From Sphaerotilus mobilis (GTDB lineage Bacteria; Pseudomonadota; Gammaproteobacteria; Burkholderiales; Burkholderiaceae_C), in assembly GCF_004216565.1 (NCBI RefSeq), contig NZ_SGWV01000007.1, positions 310,001-374,000 of the forward strand: a stretch of DNA of 64,000 nucleotides, in the 5' to 3' direction. Shown here piece after piece: positions 25,338 through 35,411 of the stretch (its first letter is position 1; the number at the start of each line of letters is the position of its first letter). A program made the position numbers and the translations under genes. A model generated the notes under the pieces. It did no database searches, was not told where the DNA came from, and saw only the letters and a list, made by a program, of their open reading frames with translations.

Positions 25338-27104
25338 GTGAACACGCCCAACCCTGCCCTCGTGACCCAACGGGCCGTCCAGGCCCTGCCGCGCCTGGCC
25401 CTGTGGCTGCTGTGCGCGGCTTATGTGCTGCCCGGCATCTTCGGACGTGACCCGTGGAAGAACGCCGATGTGATGGCGGTCGGCTACATGCTGTCCCTGC
25501 ATCAGGGCGATGCGAACTGGCTGCAGCCGATGCTGGCCGGCGTGGGCAGCACCGGCAGCCTGCTGCCCTACTGGATCGGCGCCGGCGCGATGCAGTTGCT
25601 GGGTGGGTGGCTGGACCTGACGGTGGCCGCCCGGGTGCCGTTCGCGTTGATGCTGGCCGGCACGCTTGCTTTGGTCTGGTACGGCACGCTGAACCTGGCT
25701 CGCACCGAGGCAGCCCAGCCACTGGCCTTCGCGTTCGGGGGCGAAGCCGCACCGGTCGACTATGCGCGCACCATCGCCGACGCCTCTGTGCTGGCGCTGA
25801 TCTCGGCCCTGGGCCTGCTGCAGCTGGGCCACGAGACCACCCCCGAGCTGACCCAACTGCTGGCCACCTCGATGGTGCTCTACGGACTTGCAGCCGGCCC
25901 CTACAAGCCCAGGCGCAGCCGCCTGGCCCTGGTCGTGGCCTTGCCGGCCCTGGCCGCCAGCGGGGCGGTGACGACGGCCTTGCTGTTGGCCGCCGCCGGC
26001 CTGTGGATCTGCCTGGGCTCACGCGACGAAGCCATGCGGCGCCTGGTGGGTTGGGTCGCCGTCGCCGGCCTGCTGGCGGGTCTGACTGGATGGGCACTTG
26101 ACGCCTGGGTGTGGCGGGTTGCGACACGGTTCGACATCGTCGGCGTCCTGCGTCTGCTGGCCTGGTTCACCTGGCCGGTCTGGCCGATGGCCTTGTGGAC
26201 GCTCTGGCAATGGCGCCGGCAGATGTTGCGACGGCATGTGGCGGTGCCACTTGCGGTGGCCAGCGTGGCCACAGGTGTCAGCCTCGCGATGGGCGGCTCG
26301 GATCGGGCGCTGATGCTGGCCTTGCCGGCGCTGGCGGTGCTGGCCGCCTTCGCACTGCCGACGCTGCGGCGCAGTGTCGGTGCGGCCATCGACTGGTTCT
26401 CGGTCTTCTTCTTCAGCGCCTGCGCGATCGCGATCTGGGTGATCTACGCCGCGATGCAGACGGGCACGCCACCCAAGATCGCCGCCAACGTCACGAAGCT
26501 CGCCCCGGGCTTCGAAGCCAGCAGCCACCCAGTGCAGCTCCTGCTGGCACTGGCGGCCACGCTGGCCTGGCTGTGGCTGGTGCGCTGGCGCACCGGACGG
26601 CACCGCCACGCGCTGTGGAAAAGCCTCGTGCTGCCCGCCGGTGGCGTGGCGCTGTGCTGGATGCTGCTGATGACCTTGTGGCTGCCCCTGCTGGACTATG
26701 CGCGCAGCTACCGGCCGATGATGCAGCGACTGGCCACCGTGTTGCCGCCCAAGGCCTGCGTGCTGCACCGCGGCCTGACCCTGCCGCAGATCGCGGCGGT
26801 GCTGGTGCACACGCAGCATCGGGTCGAGGTGCTGCCCGCCGATGCACGCATCGACCGGGCTGAGCCGGCCATCGACCGGGCGCCCGAATCGAGCGAGGCG
26901 CCCGAGGCGACGGACGATGGCGCCGTCGACGAGACCAGCCTGGATCCGGCTGGCTGCAACTGGCTGCTGGTGTCCTGGGACGACCGGCGCAGCCGCGAGG
27001 GCGTGTCGCTGCCGCAACTGCCTGGCTGGCGCTACGTCGACAAGGTCCGCCGGCCGACCGACCGCAACGAGGCGGTGCTCGTCTACCGGCGGCGCGCTCG
27101 CTAG
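25338..27104 (+). CDS. GT-C-like (ArnT/PMT-type) membrane protein
   Basis: 588 residues from a GTG at 25338. About ten to twelve hydrophobic spans occupy residues 17-460, followed by a soluble C-terminal part of about 125 residues with an acidic, Asp/Glu/Ala-rich stretch (around 510-545). The first loop contains FGRDPWKNADVMAVGY, reminiscent of the acidic motif of GT39/ArnT glycosyltransferases. A lipid-linked-sugar transferase role is possible but unproven. It stands alone after a strong terminator and converges on phoR, stops one base apart. Confidence 0.65.
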   Translation: MNTPNPALVTQRAVQALPRLALWLLCAAYVLPGIFGRDPWKNADVMAVGYMLSLHQGDANWLQPMLAGVGSTGSLLPYWIGAGAMQLLGGWLDLTVAARVPFALMLAGTLALVWYGTLNLARTEAAQPLAFAFGGEAAPVDYARTIADASVLALISALGLLQLGHETTPELTQLLATSMVLYGLAAGPYKPRRSRLALVVALPALAASGAVTTALLLAAAGLWICLGSRDEAMRRLVGWVAVAGLLAGLTGWALDAWVWRVATRFDIVGVLRLLAWFTWPVWPMALWTLWQWRRQMLRRHVAVPLAVASVATGVSLAMGGSDRALMLALPALAVLAAFALPTLRRSVGAAIDWFSVFFFSACAIAIWVIYAAMQTGTPPKIAANVTKLAPGFEASSHPVQLLLALAATLAWLWLVRWRTGRHRHALWKSLVLPAGGVALCWMLLMTLWLPLLDYARSYRPMMQRLATVLPPKACVLHRGLTLPQIAAVLVHTQHRVEVLPADARIDRAEPAIDRAPESSEAPEATDDGAVDETSLDPAGCNWLLVSWDDRRSREGVSLPQLPGWRYVDKVRRPTDRNEAVLVYRRRAR

Positions 27105-27105
27105 A

Positions 27106-28467
27106 TCAGTCCTCGGTCGCCTGCGTCCGGGTCGACCGGATCCGGGCCGCCGGAAACACCAGCCGGAAACTGGAGCCCGCGCCCGGCTCGCTGTCGACCT
27201 CGATGGCCCCGCCGTGGCGCTGCATCACATGCTTGACGATGGAAAGGCCCAGGCCGGTGCCGCCACTTTCGCGCGAGCGGCTGCCGTCGACGCGGTAGAA
27301 GCGCTCGGTCAGACGCGGGATGTGCTCGCGCGGGATGCCGATGCCGGAGTCGCGCACCTCGAACACGCCGTCGCCGTTGTCGCGCCGCTTCCAGGCCAAG
27401 GCGATGCGGCCACCTTCGGGCGTATAGCGCACCGCATTGCTGCAAAGGTTGGTGAAGGCCGACATCAGCTCGGTCGGATTGCCCGCAAGGAACAGCTCCT
27501 GCTCGTCCTCGTCGCCCTGAGGGGCAATGCCCAGGCGCACCTCGACGACATGGCGACCGTTGGACAGCCCGCGCGTCTCGACCTCGACCTGCGCCAGCAG
27601 ACCGCCCAGGTCGACCCAGCGATCGACCGGCGGACGCGGACTGCCTTCGAGCTGGGCCAGCGTCAGCAGGTCGCCCACCAGCAGCTGCATGCGCTGGGTC
27701 TGTTGCGTCATCAGGCCGAAAACATGGCGGCGCTCGGCATCGCCCAGCGGCAGGTTCACCAGCGTTTCGACGAAGCCCGAGAGCACCGTCAGCGGCGTGC
27801 GGATCTCGTGTGAGACGTTGGCCACGAAGTCGCGCCGCATGCCTTCGGCGCGCAGCCGTTCGGTGACGTCGCTGGAGATGACCAGCTTGAGCCCGTCGCC
27901 GTATCGGCGCAGCAGCACCATCAGCGTCAGGTCTCGGCCGTGGTTGACCACGGTGACCGGTTCTTCGTAGTCACCACTCTGCAAATGGCCGACGAAGCCC
28001 GGCGAGCGCACGAGGTTGGTGATGCGCTGGCCGCGGTCACGTTGCGGATCGAGGCCGAAGTGATCGGCCGAGGCCGAGTTCATCCAGCTGATCTGCTCGT
28101 CCGCGTCGAGCATCAGCACCCCGTTGGGCGAGGCCTCGATGGCCGACAGGAACTGCGTCAACTGGCGCTTTTCCTGAGCCAGCATGCGGTCACGCGACTG
28201 CAGCGCGCGCTCGATGTAGTAGGCCAGCTCACCCCACAGCTCGCCACCGCGCGGGGCCGAGCCGACGCTCGGGTCACGCAGCCAACGCAGCACCCGGTAG
28301 GCCCGCAGGACGTCACGGGCGCTGCCCACGGCGATGCCCAGCGCCGCGCCGATCCAGGCGCCAAGCTCCAGGCGGTGGAAGAAGGACTCGCCCAGCCAGC
28401 CACCAACGGCCGCGCCGATGCTCATCCAAGTGACCAGCCAAAGCCAGCGACCGAACAGGGCGCTCAT
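27106..28467 (-). CDS. phoR: Phosphate regulon sensor histidine kinase PhoR
   Basis: 453 residues. Two N-terminal membrane segments (about 8-24 and 34-50) with almost no periplasmic loop, then a PAS domain (about 105-205), HisKA with the phosphorylated histidine in FVANVSHEIRTPLTVLSGF, and HATPase_c with N box NLCSNAVRYTPEGG and G boxes DSGIGIP and GGTGLGLSIVKH. PhoR phosphorylates PhoB when phosphate is scarce and is silenced through PstB-PhoU. It is the last gene of the unit, 31 bases after phoB. Confidence 0.96.
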   Translation of the reverse strand: MSALFGRWLWLVTWMSIGAAVGGWLGESFFHRLELGAWIGAALGIAVGSARDVLRAYRVLRWLRDPSVGSAPRGGELWGELAYYIERALQSRDRMLAQEKRQLTQFLSAIEASPNGVLMLDADEQISWMNSASADHFGLDPQRDRGQRITNLVRSPGFVGHLQSGDYEEPVTVVNHGRDLTLMVLLRRYGDGLKLVISSDVTERLRAEGMRRDFVANVSHEIRTPLTVLSGFVETLVNLPLGDAERRHVFGLMTQQTQRMQLLVGDLLTLAQLEGSPRPPVDRWVDLGGLLAQVEVETRGLSNGRHVVEVRLGIAPQGDEDEQELFLAGNPTELMSAFTNLCSNAVRYTPEGGRIALAWKRRDNGDGVFEVRDSGIGIPREHIPRLTERFYRVDGSRSRESGGTGLGLSIVKHVMQRHGGAIEVDSEPGAGSSFRLVFPAARIRSTRTQATED

Positions 28468-28498
28468 GGAACGCCCGCCTCTCGAACAACAACCGGCA

Positions 28499-29200
28499 TC
28501 AGCTGGCCGTCGCGACCGCGCGCGTCAGGCGGTAGCCAGCGCCGCGCACCGTCTCGACCATCTGCGCACATTGCGCCGGCGCCAGCGCTTCGCGCAGGCG
28601 CTTGACATGCACGTCGACCGTGCGCTCCTCGATGAAGACGTGGTCGCCCCAGACGCGGTCGAGCAGCTGGGCCCGGCTGTGGACACGCTCGGGGTGGGTC
28701 ATGAAGAAGTGCAGCAGGCGGAACTCGGTCGGGCCGACCTTGATCTCCTGTCCGGCCATCCCGGTGACGCGGCGGGTCGACGGATCGAGCCGCAGCGCGC
28801 CGACCTCGACCGCGCTGTCCAGCGCCTCAGGCAGGCGACGCCGCAGCACGGCGCGGATGCGCGCCAGCAGCTCGCCCGGGGAAAACGGCTTGGTGAGGTA
28901 GTCGTCCGCACCGGCGTCCAGGCCCAGGACCTTGTCGGCTTCTTCGGCCCGTGCGGTCAACAAGATGATGGGCAGCTCGCGGGTGCGCGCGCTGGCACGC
29001 CAGCTGCGGGCCAGCGACACGCCCGACTGGCCGGGCAGCATCCAGTCCAGCAGGGCGACATCGGGCAACACCGCATCGACCGCTGCCTGGGCCTGCTCGG
29101 CACTGGCGGCCAGCGTCACCTCGTAGCCAGCATGGCGCAGGTTGATCGCCACCAGCTCGGCGATCGCAGCCTCGTCTTCAACCACCAGAACTCGGCTCAT
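28499..29200 (-). CDS. phoB: Phosphate regulon response regulator PhoB
   Basis: 233 residues. The receiver domain has the acidic pocket and the phosphorylated aspartate in VALLDWMLPG; KPF near residue 105 is the conserved lysine. The C-terminal winged helix (VHSRAQLLDRVWG, RTVDVHVKRLREAL) is OmpR type. It binds Pho boxes such as the one before pstS. It lies between phoU and phoR on the same strand. Confidence 0.97.
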   Translation of the reverse strand: MSRVLVVEDEAAIAELVAINLRHAGYEVTLAASAEQAQAAVDAVLPDVALLDWMLPGQSGVSLARSWRASARTRELPIILLTARAEEADKVLGLDAGADDYLTKPFSPGELLARIRAVLRRRLPEALDSAVEVGALRLDPSTRRVTGMAGQEIKVGPTEFRLLHFFMTHPERVHSRAQLLDRVWGDHVFIEERTVDVHVKRLREALAPAQCAQMVETVRGAGYRLTRAVATAS

Positions 29201-29221
29201 GAGTCTCGGCTCCGGGGCTTG

Positions 29222-29926
29222 TCAGCGCACCACCGACTCGACGACGTCGAGCGGGTTGTGGCGCACGTCGGTGCCCTTGACGATGTAGATGATCTGCTCG
29301 GCCAGGTTCTTGGCGTGGTCGCCCACGCGCTCGATGGCCTTGGCCACGAAAACCAGGTCGATCGAGGCCGAGATCGTGCGCGGGTCTTCCATCATGTAGG
29401 TGATGAGCTTGCGCATCAGGCCGTCGAACTCGGCATCGATCTCGTTGTCCTGCTTGATGACTTCCAGCGCCTGCTGGGCATCCAGACGGGCAAAAGCATC
29501 GAGCGCCTTGCGCAACAGCGCGGCGGCCAGTTGCGATTCGAAGGTCACGTCACTGACCGGCAGACGCAGGCGGCTGGACACGCCGGTGTTGACCAGTCGC
29601 TCCACGGTGCGGGCGATGCGGGCGGCCTCGTCGCCGACACGTTCGAGGTTGCCGATGGTCTTGGACACCGCGATCAGCAGGCGCAAGTCACGCGCCGTCG
29701 GCTGACGCCGGGCGATGATGGTCGACAGGTCACGGTCGATCTCGACCTCGAGCTGGTTGACCCGTTCCTCGGTCGAAATGACCTGCGCGGCCACGTCGCT
29801 GCTGAAGTTGGCCAGGGCCCAGACGGCCTGGACGACCTGGGACTCGACCAGCCCCCCCATTTCGAGCACGCGGGTCGAGATGGCGCTGAGTTCGGCGTCG
29901 AACTGGCTGGACAGATGCTTTTCCAT
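29222..29926 (-). CDS. phoU: Phosphate signalling protein PhoU
   Basis: 234 residues, two PhoU three-helix repeats. The repeats carry the metal-binding E/D-x-x-x-D patterns (LERVGDEAARIA in the first, IERVGDHAKNLAEQ in the second). PhoU links the PstSCAB transporter to PhoR and restrains phosphate uptake when phosphate is plentiful. 17 bases after pstB. Confidence 0.97.
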   Translation of the reverse strand: MEKHLSSQFDAELSAISTRVLEMGGLVESQVVQAVWALANFSSDVAAQVISTEERVNQLEVEIDRDLSTIIARRQPTARDLRLLIAVSKTIGNLERVGDEAARIARTVERLVNTGVSSRLRLPVSDVTFESQLAAALLRKALDAFARLDAQQALEVIKQDNEIDAEFDGLMRKLITYMMEDPRTISASIDLVFVAKAIERVGDHAKNLAEQIIYIVKGTDVRHNPLDVVESVVR

Positions 29927-29943
29927 GATGGGCTCCTGGCGCT

Positions 29944-30729
29944 TCAGCCGAAGCGGCCGGTGATGTAGTCCTCGGTCTCGCGACGCTTGGGCTGCATGAA
30001 GATGTCTTTCGTCGCGCCGAACTCGACCAGGTCGCCCAGGTACATGTAGGCGGTGTAGTCCGAGCTGCGCGCGGCCTGCTGCATGTTGTGGGTCACGATC
30101 ACGACCGTGTAGTCGCTCTTGAGCTCGTCGATCAGCTCCTCGATCTTGCCCGTGCTGATCGGGTCCAGCGCCGAACAGGGTTCATCGAGCAGCAGGACCT
30201 CGGGCTTGATGGCGATGCCGCGCGCAATGCACAGGCGCTGCTGCTGACCACCCGACAGGCCCGAGCCGCTCTTGTCGAGCTTGTCCTTGACCTCGTTCCA
30301 CAAGGCGGCCTTCTTCAAGGCCCATTCGACCCGCTCGTCCATCTCGACCCGCGGCAGGTTCTCGAACAGCTTCACGCCAAAGGCGATGTTGTCGTAGATC
30401 GACATCGGGAAGGGCGTGGGCTTCTGGAACACCATGCCGACGCGGGCACGGACCAGCGAGACGTCGTCCTTGGAGGTCAGGATGTTCTCGCCGTCCAGCA
30501 GGATCTCACCCTCGGCGCGCTGCTCGGGGTAGAGCTCAAACATGCGGTTGAAGGTGCGCAGCAGCGTCGACTTGCCGCAGCCCGACGGCCCGATGAAGGC
30601 AGTGACCTTCTTCTCGGGAATGTCCAGGTTGATGTTCTTCAGGGCGTGGAAGTGCCCGTAGTAGAAGTTGAGGTTGCGCACCGCCAGCTTGGTCTGGCCG
30701 GTCACGCTGTTGTCCACCTTGGCGTCCAT
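29944..30729 (-). CDS. pstB: Phosphate ABC transporter ATP-binding protein
   Basis: 261 residues. Walker [10 protein letters not shown], signature LSGGQQQRL, Walker [14 protein letters not shown], and switch histidine in IVTHNMQQA. It energises PstCA. ATG 30729 (MDAKVDNS) is chosen over an upstream in-frame start because it gives the usual PstB length. It lies 25 bases after pstA. Confidence 0.97.
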   Translation of the reverse strand: MDAKVDNSVTGQTKLAVRNLNFYYGHFHALKNINLDIPEKKVTAFIGPSGCGKSTLLRTFNRMFELYPEQRAEGEILLDGENILTSKDDVSLVRARVGMVFQKPTPFPMSIYDNIAFGVKLFENLPRVEMDERVEWALKKAALWNEVKDKLDKSGSGLSGGQQQRLCIARGIAIKPEVLLLDEPCSALDPISTGKIEELIDELKSDYTVVIVTHNMQQAARSSDYTAYMYLGDLVEFGATKDIFMQPKRRETEDYITGRFG

Positions 30730-30754
30730 GGTCTGGGATCTCCGACGGGTTCGT

Positions 30755-31618
30755 TCAGTGCTTGTTGCGCAGGAAGACACGCGCGACGATGTTGAGCGCG
30801 AGCACGCCCACGGTGATCAGGAAGACGCCGGCCCAGGCCAGCTTCTGCCAGTTCTCGTAGGGGCTCATCGCGAACTTGAAGATGGTCACCGGCAGGCTGG
30901 CCATGGGCTCGACCAGGCTGGCGGTGAAGAACTGGTTGGACAGCGCCGTGAACAGCAGCGGCGCGGTCTCGCCCGAGATGCGGGCAATGGCCAGCAGCAC
31001 GCCCGTGATGACGCCGGCACGGGCCGACTTCAGGGTGATGGTCAGGATGACCTTCCACTTCGGCGTGCCCAGCGCATAGGCCGCCTCACGCAGCGCGTTC
31101 GGGATCAGGCTGAGCATGTTCTCGGTCGTGCGGATCACCACCGGCACCACGATCAACGCGAGCGCCAGCACGCCGGCGAAGCCCGAGAAGCTCTTGAAGC
31201 GTGCGACCCAGACCGCGTAGATAAACAGGCCGATGACGATGGACGGCGCCGACAACAAGATGTCGTTGATGAAGCGCGTGGTGCGGCCCAGCCAGGTGTC
31301 GACACCGTATTCGGCCAGGTAGATGCCCGCGAGGATGCCCACCGGCGTGCCGATCAGCGTGGCCAGCGTGACCATGATCAGGCTGCCGAAGATGGCGTTG
31401 GCCAGACCCCCGGTCTCGGCCTGCGGCGGCGGGGTCATCTCGGTGAACAGCGACAGGCTCAGCCCGCCGATGCCCAGCGTGATGGTCTCCACCAGGATCC
31501 ACATCAGCCAGAAGATGCCGAAGGCCATGGCCCCCAGCGACAGGGTCAGCGCGATCTGGTTGACCAGCTTGCGGCTGCGGTGCCGGGCCAGACGGGTGGC
31601 GTGCAGGGTGGCGTCCAT
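30755..31618 (-). CDS. pstA: Phosphate ABC transporter permease PstA
   Basis: 287 residues with six hydrophobic spans. The permease loop that contacts PstB is [29 protein letters not shown] before it is a PstA hallmark. It pairs with PstC to form the channel. ATG 31618 lies two bases after the pstC stop. Confidence 0.97.
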   Translation of the reverse strand: MDATLHATRLARHRSRKLVNQIALTLSLGAMAFGIFWLMWILVETITLGIGGLSLSLFTEMTPPPQAETGGLANAIFGSLIMVTLATLIGTPVGILAGIYLAEYGVDTWLGRTTRFINDILLSAPSIVIGLFIYAVWVARFKSFSGFAGVLALALIVVPVVIRTTENMLSLIPNALREAAYALGTPKWKVILTITLKSARAGVITGVLLAIARISGETAPLLFTALSNQFFTASLVEPMASLPVTIFKFAMSPYENWQKLAWAGVFLITVGVLALNIVARVFLRNKH

Positions 31619-31620
31619 GA

Positions 31621-32634
31621 TCAGCGTCCCTCGCCCTTCTTGAGTTGGGCCAGCAGGATTTTCGAGAAGGTCAGCACCACGAAGGTGATGAAGAACAGCA
31701 CCAGACCCAAATAGATCAGCGAAGCCTGATGCAAGCCTTCGGCGGCCTCGGCGAACTCGTTGGCCAGCGCCGAGGTGATGCTGTTGGCAGCCTCGAAGAC
31801 AGACAGCGAGTCGAGCTGGTTCATGTTGCCGATCACGAAGGTGACCGCCATGGTCTCGCCCAGCGCGCGGCCAAGTCCAAGCATGACGCCGCCGACCACG
31901 CCGGTCTTGGTGTAGGGCAGGACGACCTTGGAGACAACCTCCCAGGTGGTCGCGCCCAGCCCGTAGGCGGATTCCTTGAGCATCGGCGGCGTGACCTCGA
32001 AGACGTCGCGCATCACCGAGGCGATGAAGGGAATGATCATGATGGCCAGGATGACACCGGCCGAGAAGATGCCGATGCCCACCGGCGGGCCGCTGAACAG
32101 CGAGCCGATGAAGGGCATGCCCTGGGTCAGCGCCTGCAGCGGTTGCTGCACATAGGTGGCGAGCACCGGACCGAAGACCAGCAGGCCCCACATGCCGTAG
32201 ACGATCGACGGCACGGCCGCGAGCAGTTCCACCGCGATGCCCAGCGGCCGCTTGAGCCAGCCGGGCGACAGCTCGGTCAGGAAGAGCGCGATGCCGAAGC
32301 TCACGGGCACCGCGATCAGCAGCGCGATGATGGAGGTCATCAGCGTGCCGTAGATCATCACCAGGCCGCCGTAGCGGTTCTGGACCGGATCCCATTCCGC
32401 CGTCCACAGGAAAGACAGGCCGTATTCGCGGATCGCCGGCATCGCCCCGATCACCAGGGATCCCAGGATGCCGGCCAGCAGGGCCAGCGTCAGCCATGCG
32501 GCGCCCTGGGCCAGGCCCGCGAACACCGCGTCGGCCCAGCGCAGTCGCTTGACCGGTCGCGGCGCGGGCGAGCCGGATGTCACGTTGTCAGAAGTCATGG
32601 TCGGCAAGGAAGCGGCGGGTAGGGTGGCTGCCAC
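31621..32634 (-). CDS. pstC: Phosphate ABC transporter permease PstC
   Basis: 337 residues, six main spans after a cytoplasmic N-terminal tail of about 35 residues. The coupling loop [14 protein letters not shown] and the segment [17 protein letters not shown] are typical. The start is taken as GTG 32634 because GGAGG lies four bases upstream; an ATG at 32598 has no ribosome site. A strong hairpin separates it from pstS. Confidence 0.94.
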   Translation of the reverse strand: MAATLPAASLPTMTSDNVTSGSPAPRPVKRLRWADAVFAGLAQGAAWLTLALLAGILGSLVIGAMPAIREYGLSFLWTAEWDPVQNRYGGLVMIYGTLMTSIIALLIAVPVSFGIALFLTELSPGWLKRPLGIAVELLAAVPSIVYGMWGLLVFGPVLATYVQQPLQALTQGMPFIGSLFSGPPVGIGIFSAGVILAIMIIPFIASVMRDVFEVTPPMLKESAYGLGATTWEVVSKVVLPYTKTGVVGGVMLGLGRALGETMAVTFVIGNMNQLDSLSVFEAANSITSALANEFAEAAEGLHQASLIYLGLVLFFITFVVLTFSKILLAQLKKGEGR

Positions 32635-32663
32635 GGAACCTCCAGGTGCGCATCACGTTGAAA

Positions 32664-32703
32664 GGCCCGGCGGCGAGGCATCTTGCCTTGCGCCCGCCGG
32701 GCC
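32664..32703 (-). terminator. Hairpin between pstS and pstC
   Basis: Outer stem GGCCCGGCGG (32664-32673) with CCGCCGGGCC (32694-32703), ten perfect pairs, and an inner stem AGGCA/TGCCT. Only three T follow on the minus strand, so it is more likely a partial terminator or mRNA stabiliser that leaves pstS transcript in excess over pstCAB. Confidence 0.7.
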
Positions 32704-32737
32704 GTGTAGGGGGTAAATCAGCGCCGGAGCGCCCGCG

Positions 32738-33787
32738 TCACTTGTAGGCGACGGCGCTGCCGTCTGCACCCTTGATGACGCCCCACTGCTTGCGCACCAG
32801 TGCCTTGACCGGGTCGGGCAGCGCCACGTACTCGAGGTCGCTGGCCATCTTGTCGCCCTGGGTGTAGGCCCACTCGAAGAACTTCAGCGAGGCGCTGGCC
32901 TGGGCCGGCTTGTCCTGCTTGGCGTGCATCAGGATGAAGGTGGCGCCCGTGATCGGCCAGCTGTCCTTGCCCGGCTGCTCGGTCAGCACCTGGTAGAAGG
33001 ACTTGTTCCAGTCCGCACCGGCAGCAGCCGCCTTGAAGTTGGCATCGTCGGGCGACACGTAGTTGCCAGCCGCGTTCTTCAGCTGCACGTGCGACATCTT
33101 GTTCTGCTTGGCGTAGGCGTACTCGACATAGCCGATCGAGTTGGGCAGGCGCTGCACGAAGGCCGACACGCCCTCGTTGCCCTTGCCACCCGCACCGGTC
33201 GGCCAGTTGACGGCGGTGCCCTCACCGACCTTGGCCTTCCACTCGGCGTTCACCTTCGACAGGTAGTTGGTGAAGATGAAGCTGGTGCCCGAACCGTCGG
33301 CGCGACGCACGACCGAGATCGCGGCGTCCGGCAACGGCACGCCGGCGTTCAGCTCGGCGATGGCCTTGTCGTCCCACTTGGTGATCTTGCCCAGGTAGAT
33401 GTCGCCGAGCACAGCGCCGGTCAGCTTGATCTGGCCCGGTTGGATGCCCTTGATGTTGACCACCGGCACCACACCGCCGATGACCGTCGGGAACTGGATC
33501 AGGCCATCCTTGGCCAGTTCCTCATCGGTCAGCGGCGCGTCGGAGGCACCGAAGTCGACGGTCTTGCCCTTGATCTGGCGGATGCCAGCACCGGAGCCGA
33601 CCGATTGGTAGTTGATGCGCGCACCGGTCGCCTTGTTGTAGGCATCGGCCCACTTGGCATACACCGGCGCCGGGAAGGAGGCGCCCGCGCCCGTCACGTC
33701 CTGGGCTGCGACCGAGCCGGCAGCGCCGAAGAGCGCCACGGCGGTCAGGCCGGAAGCGAAGGAGGAGAGCCAGTTGACGTTCTTCAT
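32738..33787 (-). CDS. pstS: Periplasmic phosphate-binding protein PstS
   Basis: 349 residues. The signal peptide ends near SVAAQD; the mature protein starts with [16 protein letters not shown], the PstS signature. Phosphate ligands are expected in the GAGASFP loop, in [11 protein letters not shown] and in [13 protein letters not shown]. It delivers phosphate to PstCA. It has its own Pho box and promoter and is the first gene of the phosphate unit. Confidence 0.98.
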   Translation of the reverse strand: MKNVNWLSSFASGLTAVALFGAAGSVAAQDVTGAGASFPAPVYAKWADAYNKATGARINYQSVGSGAGIRQIKGKTVDFGASDAPLTDEELAKDGLIQFPTVIGGVVPVVNIKGIQPGQIKLTGAVLGDIYLGKITKWDDKAIAELNAGVPLPDAAISVVRRADGSGTSFIFTNYLSKVNAEWKAKVGEGTAVNWPTGAGGKGNEGVSAFVQRLPNSIGYVEYAYAKQNKMSHVQLKNAAGNYVSPDDANFKAAAAGADWNKSFYQVLTEQPGKDSWPITGATFILMHAKQDKPAQASASLKFFEWAYTQGDKMASDLEYVALPDPVKALVRKQWGVIKGADGSAVAYK

Positions 33788-33835
33788 GGTGGATCGACCT
33801 TTCTAGTCCAGGACGCAACTTGCGTCGACGTCTGG

Positions 33836-33869
33836 ACTGTAGAAAGGCTCCATGACGGTCATGTGACAG
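33836..33869 (-). promoter_or_regulatory. Pho box and -10 of pstS
   Basis: On the minus strand CTGTCAC ATGA CCGTCAT (33869-33852): two seven-base PhoB half-sites at 11-base spacing, close to the CTGTCAT-type consensus. A TACAGT -10 element lies at 33841-33836, ten bases further on, which is the spacing of E. coli Pho promoters, where PhoB replaces the -35. Confidence 0.8.
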
Positions 33870-33971
33870 TCGTTGTCACGATGACCGCTTCCTCAGCGGG
33901 AATGCTGCACAAACCACACCGGGCCCCCGCCCGGGCCCGTCACATGACCGGCAGCAACGGTCACAAAGCCG

Positions 33972-35306
33972 TCATGCGGCGACGGCCGCAGCGGCCAGAC
34001 GATCGGCGCAGGCCCTGGCCACGCTGGCGTCTTGCGCCTCGACCATCACGCGCAGCACCGGCTCGGTGCCGGAGGCGCGGATCAGCACCCGGCCCGTTTG
34101 CCCCAGCTCGCGGCCGATGGCGGCCTGTTCCTCGGCCAGCACGGTGTTGGTCTTCCAGTCCGAGCCGTTCTTCAAGCGGACGTTGATCAGCGTCTGCGGG
34201 AACAGCTCGACGCCCTCCAGCAGCTCGGCGATCGAGCGGCCGTTGCGCTGCTGCGCCTGCAGCACCTGCAGCGCGCTGACGATGCCGTCGCCGGTCGTGT
34301 GCTTGTCCAGCGCCAGCAGGTGGCCCGAGCCCTCGCCGCCCAGCTGCCAGCCGTGGCGAACCAGCTCTTCGAGCACGTAGCGGTCGCCGACCTTGGCACG
34401 CACAAAATCAACGCCCCGGCGGCCGAGCGCCAGTTCGACGGCCATGTTGGTCATCAGCGTGCCGACCGCGCCGCGCACCGGCTCGCCCTGGGCCAGCCGG
34501 TCGGCCACCATGACGTAGAGCAGTTCGTCGCCGTTGTAGAGACGGCCGGAACGGTCGACCAGCTGAAGGCGGTCGGCATCGCCGTCGAGCGCGATGCCGT
34601 AGTCGGCGCCGTGCTGGGCCACCGCAGCGACCAGGGCCTGTGGCGAGGTGGCGCCCACGCCGTCGTTGATGTTGATGCCGTCGGGCTCGCAGCCGATCCG
34701 GATGACGTCGGCGCCCAACTCGTGGAAGACATCCGGTGCGACGTGATAGGCGGCACCGTGGGCCGCGTCGACGACGATCTTCAGGCCCTTGAGCGACAGC
34801 TCGTTGGAGAAGGTCGACTTGCAGAACTCGACATAGCGGCCGGGCGCGTCCGACAGCCGGCGCGCCTTGCCGATGCGCGAGGAATCGGCCCATTGCGGCG
34901 GCAGGTCGATGGCAGCCTCGACCTCCAGCTCCCAGGCATCCGACAGCTTCTCGCCCCGGGCCGAGAAGAACTTGATGCCGTTGTCCATGTAGGGGTTGTG
35001 CGAAGCGCTGATCACCACGCCCAGGCTCAGGCGCAGGGCCCGCGTCAGGTAGGCCACCGCTGGCGTGGGCAGCGGGCCGGTCAGCATCACGTCGACGCCG
35101 GCCGAGTTCAGGCCCGCCTCCAGTGCCGACTCCAGCATGTAGCCGGAGATGCGCGTGTCCTTGCCGATCAGCACCACCGGGCGCTCGTGGGTGCCGCTCA
35201 GCACGCGACCGACGGCGTGGCCCAGGCGCAGCACGAAGTCGGGGGTGATGGGCGAGACACCCACTTCGCCGCGGATGCCGTCGGTGCCGAAATACTTTCT
35301 GCTCAT
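33972..35306 (-). CDS. glmM: Phosphoglucosamine mutase
   Basis: 444 residues. It turns glucosamine-6-phosphate into glucosamine-1-phosphate for cell-wall and LPS precursor synthesis. The phosphoserine is S102 in ISASHNPY, the metal loop is DGDADR in LDGDADRLQ, and the sugar-binding GEGSGH is present; FGTDGIRG is the family N-terminus. The phosphate-binding RASGTEP is near the C-terminus. It lies downstream of folP, the common Proteobacterial order. Confidence 0.98.
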   Translation of the reverse strand: MSRKYFGTDGIRGEVGVSPITPDFVLRLGHAVGRVLSGTHERPVVLIGKDTRISGYMLESALEAGLNSAGVDVMLTGPLPTPAVAYLTRALRLSLGVVISASHNPYMDNGIKFFSARGEKLSDAWELEVEAAIDLPPQWADSSRIGKARRLSDAPGRYVEFCKSTFSNELSLKGLKIVVDAAHGAAYHVAPDVFHELGADVIRIGCEPDGININDGVGATSPQALVAAVAQHGADYGIALDGDADRLQLVDRSGRLYNGDELLYVMVADRLAQGEPVRGAVGTLMTNMAVELALGRRGVDFVRAKVGDRYVLEELVRHGWQLGGEGSGHLLALDKHTTGDGIVSALQVLQAQQRNGRSIAELLEGVELFPQTLINVRLKNGSDWKTNTVLAEEQAAIGRELGQTGRVLIRASGTEPVLRVMVEAQDASVARACADRLAAAAVAA

Positions 35307-35356
35307 GTCTGCTCGCTGGGTCGTTGCGGCTGCCCGCGACAGGCGGGTCCGCCGGT

Positions 35357-35372
35357 GGGTGGCGCGCCACCC
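35357..35372. repeat. 16-base perfect palindrome between folP and glmM
   Basis: GGGTGGCGCGCCACCC in the 105-base gap. It could be an operator or a tight mRNA hairpin in the glmM leader. No known factor matches it in my knowledge. Confidence 0.4.
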
Positions 35373-35411
35373 GGTGATCGGCCTTCGCGACCGTCAGGCC
35401 GCCAGCCTAGG

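Noticed and set aside
33870-33890. A further PhoB half-site pair next to the Pho box
   Set aside because: The nearby CGGTCAT is 18 bases from CTGTCAC, out of the 11/22-base PhoB register.
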